In this document: in pieces, positions 7,899 to 16,035 of the stretch
How positions within the stretch are numbered: the first letter of the stretch is position 1
Layout of the letters: each line of letters begins with the position of its first letter
From: Janthinobacterium sp.
Lineage (GTDB): Bacteria > Pseudomonadota > Gammaproteobacteria > Burkholderiales > Burkholderiaceae_D
Direction: 5' to 3'
Length of the DNA stretch: 33,526 bases
NCBI GenBank assembly: GCA_025356595.1
Contig: JANXSQ010000293.1
Location: 1 to 33,526 of the forward strand
Translations under genes and position numbers: made by a program
The notes under the pieces: generated by a model
What the model saw: only the letters and a program-made list of their open reading frames with translations
Told to the model about the DNA's origin: nothing
The model's database searches: none

Positions 7899-9689
7899 AT
7901 GGGTCAATACGTCGCGCCAATCCGGGATATGCAATTCGTTCTGCATGAGTTGCTGCAAGTCGAAGAAGAGTTGAAACAAATGCCGCACTACGCTGAAGTC
8001 GACGCCGACATCATCAACCAGGTGCTGGAAGAGGGCGGCAAGTTCACCGCCGAAGTGCTGTTCCCGCTGAACCACTCGGGCGACCGCGAAGGCTGCAGCC
8101 ACGACAAGACCACGCACGCCGTGACGACGCCGAAGGGCTTCAAGGAAGCCTACAAGCAATACGTCGAAGCGGGCTGGGGCGCCTTGTCCTGCTCCACCGA
8201 ATACGGCGGCCAGGGCCTGCCTTTGGTGCTCAACAACTCCTTCTATGAAATGCTGAACTCGGCCAACCAGGCCTGGACCATGTACCCGGGCCTGTCGCAC
8301 GGCGCCTACGAGTGCCTGCTCGAGCACGGCACCGACGAACAGAAGCAACTGTATCTGCCGAAGCTGGTCTCGGGCGAGTGGACCGGCACCATGTGCCTGA
8401 CCGAATCGCATTGCGGCACCGACCTGGGCATGCTGCGCTCGAAGGCGCTCCCGCAGGCCGATGGTTCCTGGCTGATCAGCGGCAGCAAGATCTTCATCTC
8501 CGCCGGCGAGCACGACATGTCGGAAAACATCCTGCACCTGGTGCTGGCCCGCGTGCCGGACGCGCCGGAGGGCTCGAAGGGCATCTCGCTGTTCCTGGTG
8601 CCGAAGTTCCTGCCCAACGCCGACGGCAGCGTCGGCGCGCGCAACCCGATCACCTGCGGCGCCATCGAAGAGAAAATGGGCATCCACGGCAATTCGACCT
8701 GCCAGATGAATCTGGACGGCGCCCGCGGCTGGCTCATCGGCCAGCCGAACAAGGGCTTGAACGCCATGTTCGTGTTCATGAACGCGGCCCGCCTGGGCGT
8801 CGGCATGCAGTCGCTCGGCCTGACCGAAGTGGCTTACCAGAACGCCCTGGTGTACGCCAAGGACCGCATCCAGATGCGCAGCCTGTCGGGCGTGAAGGCG
8901 CCGGAGCAGGCGGCCGACCCGATCATCGTGCATCCCGACGTGCGCCGCATGCTGCTCACGGCCAAGGCCTACGCCGAGGGCGCGCGCGCCTTCACCTCCT
9001 ACGCCGCGCTGCAGATCGACCGCGAACTGCACCACCCGGACGAAGAGGTGCGCAAGGAGGCGGCCGACGAAGTGGCGCTGCTGACCCCGGTCATCAAGGC
9101 CTTCATCACCGACAACGGTTGGATCGCCACCTCGGAAGCGATGCAAGTGTTCGGCGGCCACGGCTACATCGCCGAATCGGGCATGGAGCAGTATGTGCGC
9201 GACGCCCGCATCAACCTGATCTACGAAGGCACCAACACCATCCAGTCGCTCGACCTGCTGGGCCGCAAGGTGTTGATGGACAACGGCGCGAAGCTGCGCA
9301 AATTCGGCGCCAAGATACAGGCGTTTGTTGAAGAAAACGGCACCGATGAAGCGATGAGCGAATTCATCACACCGCTGGGCGACTTGGGCGCGAAAGTGTC
9401 CAAGCTGACCATGGAAATCGGCATGAAGGCGTTCCAGAATCCGGACGAAGTGGGCGCCGCCGCCGTGCCTTACCTGCGCGTCGTCGGTCACTTAATCTAC
9501 AGCTACTTCTTCGCGCAAATGGCGAAGATCGCGCTGGAAAAGGAATCGTCCGGCGATACTTTCTACAAAGCGAAACTGGCCACGGCGCGTTTCTACTTCG
9601 CCCGTCTGCAACCGGAAACGGCAACCCTGATCCGTCAGGCGCGCTCCGGTTCGGCCAGCCTGATGGCGCTCGACGCCGACTTGTTCTAA
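7899..9689 (+). CDS. Acyl-CoA dehydrogenase with extended N- and C-terminal domains
   Basis: A 596-residue FAD-dependent acyl-CoA dehydrogenase catalysing the first step of beta-oxidation. It has an N-terminal extension (about 1-70), the usual N-terminal/middle domains (MCLTESHCGTDLG near 165; KIFISAGEHD near 200) and the C-terminal helical domain with the catalytic base Glu443 in IYEGTN, then an extra C-terminal domain (about 465-596). This long architecture is shared by FadE-like enzymes of beta-oxidation clusters and by enzymes often labelled DmdC (methylmercaptopropionyl-CoA dehydrogenase). The neighbours favour straight-chain fatty acids. The start is firm: AGGAGA 6 nt before ATG 7899. 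It is first of four genes ending at the terminator near 13900. Confidence 0.93.
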   Translation: MGQYVAPIRDMQFVLHELLQVEEELKQMPHYAEVDADIINQVLEEGGKFTAEVLFPLNHSGDREGCSHDKTTHAVTTPKGFKEAYKQYVEAGWGALSCSTEYGGQGLPLVLNNSFYEMLNSANQAWTMYPGLSHGAYECLLEHGTDEQKQLYLPKLVSGEWTGTMCLTESHCGTDLGMLRSKALPQADGSWLISGSKIFISAGEHDMSENILHLVLARVPDAPEGSKGISLFLVPKFLPNADGSVGARNPITCGAIEEKMGIHGNSTCQMNLDGARGWLIGQPNKGLNAMFVFMNAARLGVGMQSLGLTEVAYQNALVYAKDRIQMRSLSGVKAPEQAADPIIVHPDVRRMLLTAKAYAEGARAFTSYAALQIDRELHHPDEEVRKEAADEVALLTPVIKAFITDNGWIATSEAMQVFGGHGYIAESGMEQYVRDARINLIYEGTNTIQSLDLLGRKVLMDNGAKLRKFGAKIQAFVEENGTDEAMSEFITPLGDLGAKVSKLTMEIGMKAFQNPDEVGAAAVPYLRVVGHLIYSYFFAQMAKIALEKESSGDTFYKAKLATARFYFARLQPETATLIRQARSGSASLMALDADLF

Positions 9690-9706
9690 GAAGATAGAGG
9701 AATATT

Positions 9707-12103
9707 ATGACCAATTTCATCGTTAAAAAAGTAGCCGTCCTCGGCGCCGGCGTGATGGGCGCGCAGATCGCCGCCCATTGCATCAACGCGAAAGTGCCGG
9801 TCGTGCTGTTCGACCTGCCGGCCAAGGAGGGCGCCAAGAACGGCATCGTCCTGCGCGCCATCGAAAACCTGAAGAAACTCAGCCCCGCCCCGTTCGGCAA
9901 CAAGGACGACGCGGCCCTGATCCAGGTGGCCAACTATGAAGACAATCTGGACCTGCTGGCCGGTTGCGACCTGATCATCGAAGCCATCGCCGAGCGCATG
10001 GACTGGAAGCACGACCTGTACAAGAAGGTCGCGCCGCACATCGCGCCGAACGCGATCTTCGCCTCCAACACCTCCGGCCTGTCGATCAACAAGCTGGCCG
10101 ACGGTTTCGACGAGGAACTCAAGGCGCGCTTCTGCGGCGTGCATTTCTTCAACCCGCCGCGCTATATGCACCTGGTGGAACTGATCCCGACCGTGGCCAC
10201 CAAGCCGGCCATCCTCGACCAGCTGGAATCGTTCCTGACGACCACCCTGGGCAAGGGCGTCGTGCGCGCCAAGGACACCCCGAACTTCATCGCCAACCGC
10301 GTCGGCGTGTTCGGCATGCTGGCCACCATCTACGAAGCCGAGAAATTCGGCCTGTCCTGCGACGTCGTCGATGACCTGACCGGCGCCAAGCTGGGCCGCG
10401 CCAAGTCGGGCACCTTCCGCACCGCCGACGTCGTCGGTCTGGACACGATGGGCCATGTCATCAAGACCATGCAGGACAATCTGGCCGAGGATCCCTTCTT
10501 CGCCGTCTACAAGACCCCGGCCGTGCTGGCCAAGCTGGTCGAAGCGGGCGCCCTGGGGCAGAAAACCGGCGCCGGTTTCTACAAAAAAGTCGGCAAGGAA
10601 ATCCAACGCCTGGACTTCGCCACCGGCGACTACGTGACCGGCGGCGGCAAGGCCGCCGACATCGTCGCCCGCATCCTGAAGGAAAAGGATCCGGTCAAGA
10701 AAATGAAGGCTCTGCGCGAATCGACCAATCCACAGGCGCAGTTCCTGTGGGCGATCTTCCGCGACGCCTTCCACTACATCGCCGTGCATCTGGACACCGT
10801 GGCCGACAACGCCCGCGACATCGATTTCGCCATGCGCTGGGGCTTCGGCTGGAACGTCGGCCCCTTCGAAACGTGGCAGGCATCGGGCTGGACGCAGATC
10901 GCCACCTGGATCAACGAAGACATCGCCGCCGGCCACGCGCTGTGCGACGCGCCTTTGCCGGCCTGGGTCTTCGAGGGCGCGGTCGCCGAGCAGGGCGTGC
11001 ACACGCCGGCCGGTTCCTACTCGGCCGTCTCGAACAGCTTCGTGCCGCGCTCCACGCTGTCCGTCTACGAGCGCCAGCAGTTCCGCGCGCCGGTCTTCGG
11101 CAGCGGCGCCATCGACGGCAAGACCGCCGGCACCACCGTCTTCGAGGACGAGTCGGTGCGCCTGTGGCACACCGGCGACGAAGTGCTGGTGATCTCGCTG
11201 AAAACCAAGATGCACGTCATCGGCGAAGGCGTCATCAACGGCCTGAAAATGGGCCTGGCCGAAGCGGAAAAGAATTTCAAGGGTCTGGTGATCTGGAACG
11301 CCGACGCGGCCGACGGCGGCGCCTTCTCGGCCGGCGCGGACCTGCAGGCGGCCCTGCCGCTGTTCATGCAGGGCGGCGCCAAGGCGATGGAGCCGGGCAT
11401 CAAGCTGCTGCAGGACACCTTCATGGCGATGAAATACTCGAACGTGCCGGTCGTCGCGGCCGTGGCCGGCCTGGCCCTGGGCGGCGGTTGCGAACTGGCG
11501 CTGCACGCCTCGAAGCGCGTCGCCTCGATCGAATCCTACATCGGCCTGGTCGAAGTGGGCGTCGGCCTGATTCCGGCCGGCGGCGGTCTGAAGGAAGCGG
11601 CCGTGCGCGCCGGCAAGGAAGCGCAGGGCAACGACATCCTGCAATTCCTGAAGGCGGGCTTCACCAACGCGGCCACCGCGAACGTGTCGAAATCGGCCCT
11701 GGAAGCCAAGAAGATGGGTTATCTGTCGGCTTCCGACGTCATCGTCTTCAACCCCTACGAGTTGCTGCATGTCGCCAAGGTGGAAGCGCGCGCCATGTTC
11801 GACGCCGGTTTCCGTCCGCCTATGCAGACCCTGGTGCCGGTCACCGGCCGCTACGGCTGGGGCACGATCAAGGCCCAACTGGTCAATATGCGCGACGGCG
11901 GCTTCATCTCCGCGCATGACTTCAAGCTGGGCGACATGATCGCCGAGATCGTTTCGGGCGGCGACATCGACCAGGGCAGCCTGGTCAGCGAACAGTGGTT
12001 GCTCGATTTGGAGCGCAAAGCCTTCCTGGAACTGTTGAGCCATCCGAAGACCCAGGAACGCATCATGGGCATGATGCAAACCGGCAAACCGGTGCGCAAC
12101 TAA
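9707..12103 (+). CDS. 3-hydroxyacyl-CoA dehydrogenase/enoyl-CoA hydratase, FadN-type
   Basis: A 798-residue bifunctional beta-oxidation protein. The dehydrogenase comes first: NAD-binding GAGVMG at residues 13-18, SNTSGLS near 120, HFFNPP near 143, and two C-terminal helical domains to about 460. The enoyl-CoA hydratase/isomerase domain is C-terminal (about 490-700), with the FSAGADL oxyanion segment, Glu in GGGCEL and Glu in GLVEVGVGLIP, so both hydratase glutamates appear present. This order is the reverse of E. coli FadB and matches B. subtilis FadN. It follows the acyl-CoA dehydrogenase by 17 bp, with AGAGG 6 nt before ATG 9707. It should hydrate 2-enoyl-CoA and oxidise the product to 3-ketoacyl-CoA for the thiolase downstream. 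Confidence 0.92.
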   Translation: MTNFIVKKVAVLGAGVMGAQIAAHCINAKVPVVLFDLPAKEGAKNGIVLRAIENLKKLSPAPFGNKDDAALIQVANYEDNLDLLAGCDLIIEAIAERMDWKHDLYKKVAPHIAPNAIFASNTSGLSINKLADGFDEELKARFCGVHFFNPPRYMHLVELIPTVATKPAILDQLESFLTTTLGKGVVRAKDTPNFIANRVGVFGMLATIYEAEKFGLSCDVVDDLTGAKLGRAKSGTFRTADVVGLDTMGHVIKTMQDNLAEDPFFAVYKTPAVLAKLVEAGALGQKTGAGFYKKVGKEIQRLDFATGDYVTGGGKAADIVARILKEKDPVKKMKALRESTNPQAQFLWAIFRDAFHYIAVHLDTVADNARDIDFAMRWGFGWNVGPFETWQASGWTQIATWINEDIAAGHALCDAPLPAWVFEGAVAEQGVHTPAGSYSAVSNSFVPRSTLSVYERQQFRAPVFGSGAIDGKTAGTTVFEDESVRLWHTGDEVLVISLKTKMHVIGEGVINGLKMGLAEAEKNFKGLVIWNADAADGGAFSAGADLQAALPLFMQGGAKAMEPGIKLLQDTFMAMKYSNVPVVAAVAGLALGGGCELALHASKRVASIESYIGLVEVGVGLIPAGGGLKEAAVRAGKEAQGNDILQFLKAGFTNAATANVSKSALEAKKMGYLSASDVIVFNPYELLHVAKVEARAMFDAGFRPPMQTLVPVTGRYGWGTIKAQLVNMRDGGFISAHDFKLGDMIAEIVSGGDIDQGSLVSEQWLLDLERKAFLELLSHPKTQERIMGMMQTGKPVRN

Positions 12104-12160
12104 TCGGCCATGTCGATCCTGACCCTGGCATTTAAAGTACTTTTACGCGTGAGGCCGAGC

Positions 12161-12607
12161 ATGGTGTACCAACGTATCAAGCAGCAAATGATGGACACCT
12201 TGCCCTTCGTGCGCCTGCTGGGGATCAATATCGACGAGATCGGCGCCGGCACCTCCCGGGTGTCGATGCCGGCCGACCCGAAGCTCAACAACCACCTCGG
12301 CACGCAGCACGCCGGCGCCCTGTTCACGCTGGCCGAAACGGCCTCCGGCGCGGCCATGGCGGGCGGTTTCGCCGAGCTGATCCTGGGCCTGCGTCCGGTC
12401 GCCAAGGAGTCGCGCATCCAGTACCAGAAAGTGGCCAAGGGCGCCACCAGCGCCGTCGGCCGCGTGCCGGGCGACCTGGCCGCCCTGAAGGCGGCGCTGA
12501 AGGCGGACGGCAAGGTGGCGTTCCCGGTCGAGGTCGACATTTTCGACGCCGCCGGCACGCTGGCCGCGCAGGTGCAGGTCGACTGGTATTTATCGGAAAA
12601 GCGCTAG
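12161..12607 (+). CDS. Hotdog-fold thioesterase-like protein (PaaI/DUF4442 type)
   Basis: A 148-residue single-domain hotdog protein. The central helix segment NNHLGTQHAGALFTLAETASGAAMAG (about residues 46-71) is typical of PaaI/DUF4442 thioesterases. A role in releasing stalled acyl-CoA during beta-oxidation is likely from its place between the FadN-type gene and the thiolase. The start is uncertain: ATG 12161 has GAGG at 12151-12154 with 6-nt spacing and begins just before the domain; ATG 12110, only 6 bp after the previous stop, would add 17 basic/hydrophobic residues but has no ribosome binding site. Substrate specificity is unknown. Confidence 0.8.
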   Translation: MVYQRIKQQMMDTLPFVRLLGINIDEIGAGTSRVSMPADPKLNNHLGTQHAGALFTLAETASGAAMAGGFAELILGLRPVAKESRIQYQKVAKGATSAVGRVPGDLAALKAALKADGKVAFPVEVDIFDAAGTLAAQVQVDWYLSEKR

Positions 12608-12624
12608 GGCCGGTCTCCGGTTTT

Positions 12625-12660
12625 CAGAACTTCGACAGAACTTCGATCAAAAATTTTTGA
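12625..12660. promoter_or_regulatory. 11-bp tandem repeat plus 14-bp perfect palindrome before the thiolase gene
   Basis: CAGAACTTCGA occurs twice in perfect tandem (12625-12635, 12636-12646). It is followed without a gap by the perfect palindrome TCAAAAATTTTTGA (12647-12660), which ends 9 bp before the thiolase ATG. The 11-bp period is about one helical turn, so two protein molecules could bind the same DNA face. It may be an internal operator or promoter region, or a 5' RNA structure. No protein can be assigned. Confidence 0.55.
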
Positions 12661-12669
12661 AAGAACATA

Positions 12670-13866
12670 ATGAGCAAACAACTTCAAGACGCATACATCG
12701 TCTCCGCAACCCGCACTCCGATCGGCAAGGCGCCGCGCGGCATGTTCAAGAACACCCGCCCCGACGACTTGCTGGTGCGCGTGCTGCAATCGGCCCTGGC
12801 GCAGGCGCCGGGCCTGGACCCGTCGCTGATCACCGACGCCATCATCGGCTGCTCCTTCCCGGAAGCCGAGCAGGGCTTCAACATCGCCCGTAACGCCGTG
12901 CTGCTGGCCGGCCTGCCGAAGACCATCGGCGGCGTCACCGTCAACCGTTACTGCGCCTCGGGCATCACCGCCATCGCCATGGCGGCCGACCGCATCCGCG
13001 TCGGCGAATGCGACGCCATGATCGCCGGCGGCATCGAGTCGATGTCGATGGTGCCGATGATGGGCCACCACCCGTCGATGAACCTGAACATGTTCACCGA
13101 CGAAAACGTCGGCATGGCCTACGGCATGGGCCTGACGGCGGAAAAAGTGGCGACGCAGTGGAAAATCTCGCGCGAAGCGCAGGACACCTTCGCCGTCGAA
13201 TCGCACCGCCGCGCCATCGCCGCGCAGCAAGCCGGCTTCTTCAAGGATGAAACCACCCCGGTCGAGATCATCACCCGCACGCCCAACCTGCGCACGGGCC
13301 AGATCGACGTCAGCACGCGCATGGTCGACACCGACGAAGGCGCGCGCGCCGATTCGACCGTCGAGTCGCTGTCGCGCCTGAAGCCGGTGTTCGCCGCCAA
13401 GGGTTCGGTCACGGCCGCCAACAGCTCGCAGATGTCGGACGGCGCCGGCGCGCTCTTGATCGTCAGCGAAAAATTCCTGCGCGAGCACAACCTGACCCCG
13501 ATCGCGAAATTCTCCGCCTTCGCGGTGCGCGGCGTGCCGCCGGAAATCATGGGCATCGGCCCTAAATTCGCCATCCCGGCGGCCTGCAAGGCGGCCGGCA
13601 TCACCCAGGACCAACTCGACTGGATCGAGCTCAACGAAGCGTTCGCCGCGCAAGCGCTGGCCGTCATCGGCGACCTGGGCCTGGACCCGGCCAAGGTGAA
13701 CCCGATGGGCGGCGCGATCGCCCTCGGCCATCCGCTGGGCGCGACCGGCGCGATCCGCGCCGCGACCACCATCCACGCCATGCGCCGCAACAAGCTGAAG
13801 TACGGCATGGTCACCATGTGCGTCGGCGCCGGCATGGGCGCCGCGGGGATTTTCGAAAGCATGTAA
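12670..13866 (+). CDS. fadA: Acetyl-CoA acyltransferase (3-ketoacyl-CoA thiolase)
   Basis: A 398-residue thiolase that cleaves 3-ketoacyl-CoA with CoA in the last step of beta-oxidation. The catalytic set is complete: nucleophile Cys95 (NRYCASG), His354 (ALGHPLGATG) and Cys384 (MCVGAGMGAAG), at the spacing of the family. The N-terminus has the usual ATRTPIGK segment. It is the fourth gene of the beta-oxidation run and is closed by a terminator. Its ribosome binding site is weak (GAAAG about 7 nt from ATG 12670), and an unusual repeat/palindrome region stands just upstream. A purely biosynthetic acetoacetyl-CoA thiolase is possible in principle, but the operon favours degradation. Confidence 0.92.
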   Translation: MSKQLQDAYIVSATRTPIGKAPRGMFKNTRPDDLLVRVLQSALAQAPGLDPSLITDAIIGCSFPEAEQGFNIARNAVLLAGLPKTIGGVTVNRYCASGITAIAMAADRIRVGECDAMIAGGIESMSMVPMMGHHPSMNLNMFTDENVGMAYGMGLTAEKVATQWKISREAQDTFAVESHRRAIAAQQAGFFKDETTPVEIITRTPNLRTGQIDVSTRMVDTDEGARADSTVESLSRLKPVFAAKGSVTAANSSQMSDGAGALLIVSEKFLREHNLTPIAKFSAFAVRGVPPEIMGIGPKFAIPAACKAAGITQDQLDWIELNEAFAAQALAVIGDLGLDPAKVNPMGGAIALGHPLGATGAIRAATTIHAMRRNKLKYGMVTMCVGAGMGAAGIFESM

Positions 13867-13888
13867 GCTTGAGTTAATATCAACATCA

Positions 13889-13920
13889 AAGGGCGCCAGG
13901 AATTCCTGAGCGCCCTTATT
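13889..13920 (+). terminator. Intrinsic terminator after the thiolase gene
   Basis: AAGGGCGC (13889-13896) pairs with GCGCCCTT (13910-13917). The intervening CAGGAATTCCTG is itself self-complementary and extends the stem, with one bulged A. TTATTT follows. It ends the main beta-oxidation transcript. Confidence 0.75.
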
Positions 13921-13936
13921 TACATTTGGAGACACG

Positions 13937-14716
13937 ATGGACATTTTGTGCAGCAAGGCCGAGGGCATCCTGACGATCGCATTCAACCGTCCGGAGCGCA
14001 AGAACGCGATCACGTCGGCGATGTACCAGAGCATGGCCGACGCCATTAACGACGCCGAGCGCGACGCCGACGTGCGCGCCATCCTGATCATGGGGCGGCC
14101 GGAAATCTTCACGGCCGGCAACGACCTGGACGACTTCATGAAGGGCGCCAAGCCGCTCGCCGATGAAGTCTTCGAGGAGCGTCCGGTGTTCCGCTTCATG
14201 CGCGCCCTGAACGCGGCGAGCAAGCCGGTGGTGGCGGCCGTGTCCGGCGCCGCCGTGGGCATCGGCACCACGCTGCTGATGCATTGCGACCTGGTCTACG
14301 CGGCCGACAACGCCAAGTTCTCGCTGCCCTTCGTGCAACTGGGACTGTGCCCGGAATTCGCCTCCAGCCTGCTGCTGACGCAACTGGCCGGCTACCCGCG
14401 CGCGGCGGAAAAACTGCTGCTGGGCGAAGCCTTCCCGGCGGCCGAGGCGCTGCAGATGGGCCTGGTGTCGAAAGTGCTGCCGCTGGAGGAATTGCTGCCC
14501 TTCGCGCGCGCCCAGGCCGCCAAGCTGGTGGCCCTGCCGGCCGCCTCGATCCGCGCCACCAAGCAGTTGATGAAGAGCAGCCGCGCCGCGCCCATCATCG
14601 ACACCATGGCCGTGGAAAACAAGTTGTTCGGCGCCATGCTGCTGGCCCCGGAGGCGAAGGAAGCCTTCACCGCCTTCTTCGAGAAACGCAAGCCGGACTT
14701 CAGCCAGTTCGCCTGA
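13937..14716 (+). CDS. Enoyl-CoA hydratase/isomerase family protein, probably a delta3,delta2-enoyl-CoA isomerase
   Basis: A 259-residue crotonase-fold protein. The oxyanion-hole segments are FTAGNDL (58-64) and GAAVGIGTTLLMHCDL (104-119). Only one candidate catalytic acid is at the usual site, Glu140 in LGLCPEFASS; the first hydratase Glu (GGGCEL type) is absent. This pattern, and the GIGTTLL/LGxxPExxSS wording, resembles ECI2/PECI-type isomerases rather than hydratases. It would shift 3-enoyl-CoA double bonds so unsaturated fatty acids enter the pathway. GGAG lies 5 nt before ATG 13937. It sits just after the thiolase terminator, so it is probably expressed by read-through or an undetected promoter. 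Confidence 0.88.
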   Translation: MDILCSKAEGILTIAFNRPERKNAITSAMYQSMADAINDAERDADVRAILIMGRPEIFTAGNDLDDFMKGAKPLADEVFEERPVFRFMRALNAASKPVVAAVSGAAVGIGTTLLMHCDLVYAADNAKFSLPFVQLGLCPEFASSLLLTQLAGYPRAAEKLLLGEAFPAAEALQMGLVSKVLPLEELLPFARAQAAKLVALPAASIRATKQLMKSSRAAPIIDTMAVENKLFGAMLLAPEAKEAFTAFFEKRKPDFSQFA

Positions 14717-14728
14717 GGCCGGAGTAGT

Positions 14729-14753
14729 GCCGTCGTCCCTGCGGGGCGGCGGC
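14729..14753. terminator. Candidate bidirectional terminator hairpin between convergent genes
   Basis: GCCGTCGTCCC (14729-14739) pairs with GGGGCGGCGGC (14743-14753) with two G-U pairs and a 3-nt loop, in the short gap between the isomerase gene and the solute-binding protein gene that face each other. There is no T-run on either side. Confidence 0.4.
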
Positions 14754-14764
14754 GCCGCGCGCCC

Positions 14765-15526
14765 TCAGCGCTCGCCGTAGCGGGCGCGGATCGCCGCCAG
14801 CGTGCCGTTCTTTTCCAGGCGGGCGATGGCGGCGTTGATCTGCGCCAGTTCGGCCGCGCTGGTGCTGGCGGCGTTCAGCATCAGGTGCACCGGCGCGCGC
14901 AGGATGACCAGGGGCAGGGCGGCGATCGCCACGCCCTGTTGCCTGGCCTCGTAGCGCAGGGCGGCCGAGTCGCCCAGGATCAGTTCGGCGCGCTCGGCGT
15001 CGAGCATGCGGATGCCCTGGTTGAAATTGCCGAAGGTGCTGAAGCGGCCGCCCCTTTCCAGCGCCGGCAGGGCGCGCGCGTAGGTCTCGCCATACCAGCC
15101 GACGCGCGGCGCCAGCAGGGAGACGCGCTCTTTCTGGATCGCCGCCAGGCTGTTCAGGTGGCGATAGCGGGCCAGTTTCTCCCGGGTCGTGAAGAGTCCC
15201 ACCATTTCATGCCGGTAGGCCGCGCTGAAGCGCGCGTAGCGGCGCCTCTCGGGCGTCTCCGAGGCCGCCAGCATCAGGTCGAGCTCGCCTTGCTGGAACA
15301 GGATCTGGCGCCGCGCGGCCGGCAATTCCCCCTGCACGACGAGGGCGCAGCGGGCTTCCTTGAGGATGCTCTTGGCGAGTTCGAAATCGAGCCCCATCGG
15401 GCGCGCCTGGGCGTCGTGATAGATGTACGGCGGCCATTGTTCGAAGGCCATTTTGAGGCTGCAGCATTGCGCCGGCGCGGCGACCGTAGTGAGCGCCAAG
15501 GCGGAGAGAAAATGGCGCACACGCAT
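14765..15526 (-). CDS. Periplasmic solute-binding protein (SBP_bac_3-like), orphan
   Basis: A 253-residue protein with a signal peptide (basic MRVRH, hydrophobic FLSALALTTVAAPA, likely cleavage after APA) and the fold of family 3 amino-acid binding proteins: WPPYIYHDAQARPMGLDFELAKSIL near 30-55, QGELDLMLAASETPERRR near 80, and a C-terminal INAAIARLEKNGTLAAIRARYG. It lacks an adjacent permease or ATPase, so it may be a sensor-type or orphan binding protein; the ligand is unknown. The ribosome binding site is weak (AAGA). The leader is about 80 nt from a well-formed promoter (15613-15642) covered by a palindrome. Confidence 0.85.
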   Translation of the reverse strand: MRVRHFLSALALTTVAAPAQCCSLKMAFEQWPPYIYHDAQARPMGLDFELAKSILKEARCALVVQGELPAARRQILFQQGELDLMLAASETPERRRYARFSAAYRHEMVGLFTTREKLARYRHLNSLAAIQKERVSLLAPRVGWYGETYARALPALERGGRFSTFGNFNQGIRMLDAERAELILGDSAALRYEARQQGVAIAALPLVILRAPVHLMLNAASTSAAELAQINAAIARLEKNGTLAAIRARYGER

Positions 15527-15609
15527 AACGGTTCTTTTCGTCCCGGCAAGGTTGGACGCGCTGGCCGGGCGCGCGGCGGTTTTGCCGTGGCGAATCAGGC
15601 ATGGCTGGA

Positions 15610-15642
15610 GCGATCATACACTTGATCGCCGCCGCGCTTCAA
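15610..15642 (-). promoter_or_regulatory. Sigma70 promoter with perfect inverted repeat over its -10
   Basis: Read on the minus strand: -35 TTGAAG (15637-15642), 18-bp spacer, -10 TATGAT (15613-15618, 5 of 6). The perfect palindrome GCGATCA-N6-TGATCGC (15610-15629) covers the -10, which is the layout of a repressor site. It should drive the solute-binding protein gene. Confidence 0.65.
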
Positions 15643-15770
15643 AGCATATCAAACCGATAGTCGGTAGCGCCGCGCCGCGCGCGCCGTCTCCCAGCGCGGC
15701 GGCGCAAAACAAGGGCGCCGGCGCCGCTCCGGGCGCTTAGATTCAAATTGCATATACAAGCGAGTTTTAA

Positions 15771-15803
15771 TTCGTTCCACGAATGAAACGCGGCCTTTAT
15801 AGT
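15771..15803 (+). promoter_or_regulatory. Candidate promoter of the TonB-dependent receptor gene
   Basis: TATAGT (15798-15803) is a 5 of 6 match to a -10 box; the -35 region (TTCCAC at 15775-15780, 17 bp away) is poor. An inverted repeat TTCGT-TCC-ACGAA (15771-15783) lies over the -35 position and may bind an activator or repressor. The resulting leader to ATG 16036 would be about 225 nt. Confidence 0.45.
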
Positions 15804-15890
15804 CGGTTTTCCTTAGCACCGACGATCGATTTTATGTTGCATTCCACCCCAACCCCGCTCCCCCTCCATCCCACGCTCCACCAGCCATGC
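15802..15890 (+). promoter_or_regulatory. Long leader of the TonB receptor: 5' stem-loop and C-rich, G-poor tract
   Basis: GTCGGT (15802-15807) can pair with ACCGAC (15818-15823) at the expected 5' end of the mRNA. Positions 15841-15890 contain 30 C and only 4 G in 50 bases, exceptional in this sequence and the composition expected of a Rho-loading (rut) site. The remaining leader to 16036 has no gene that I can support. Together these suggest Rho-dependent attenuation of the receptor gene. Confidence 0.45.
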
Positions 15891-16035
15891 ATGTCGCCGC
15901 GCATGTGCCGCGCCGTTCCGTAGTCCCGCAAGCCTGTCGCACTGCCGCAACGCCCGCGCCGGCCCACAAGGCCGACGGGGCCCAGTTCGCCCTTTTTCCA
16001 CAGAGAAGGGGCAGCAATCCCAACAAGAGGAAACC

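Noticed and set aside
9686-12079. Long open frame on the minus strand opposite the FadN-type gene (about 800 codons)
   Set aside because: It mirrors the coding strand's GC-rich third positions; the translation is His/Gly/Asp/Arg-rich with no motif, while the plus strand encodes a clear beta-oxidation protein.
15463-15526. Lipoprotein signal in the solute-binding protein
   Set aside because: The APAQC segment does not fit a lipobox (L-[AS]-[GA]-C); signal peptidase I cleavage after APA is more likely.
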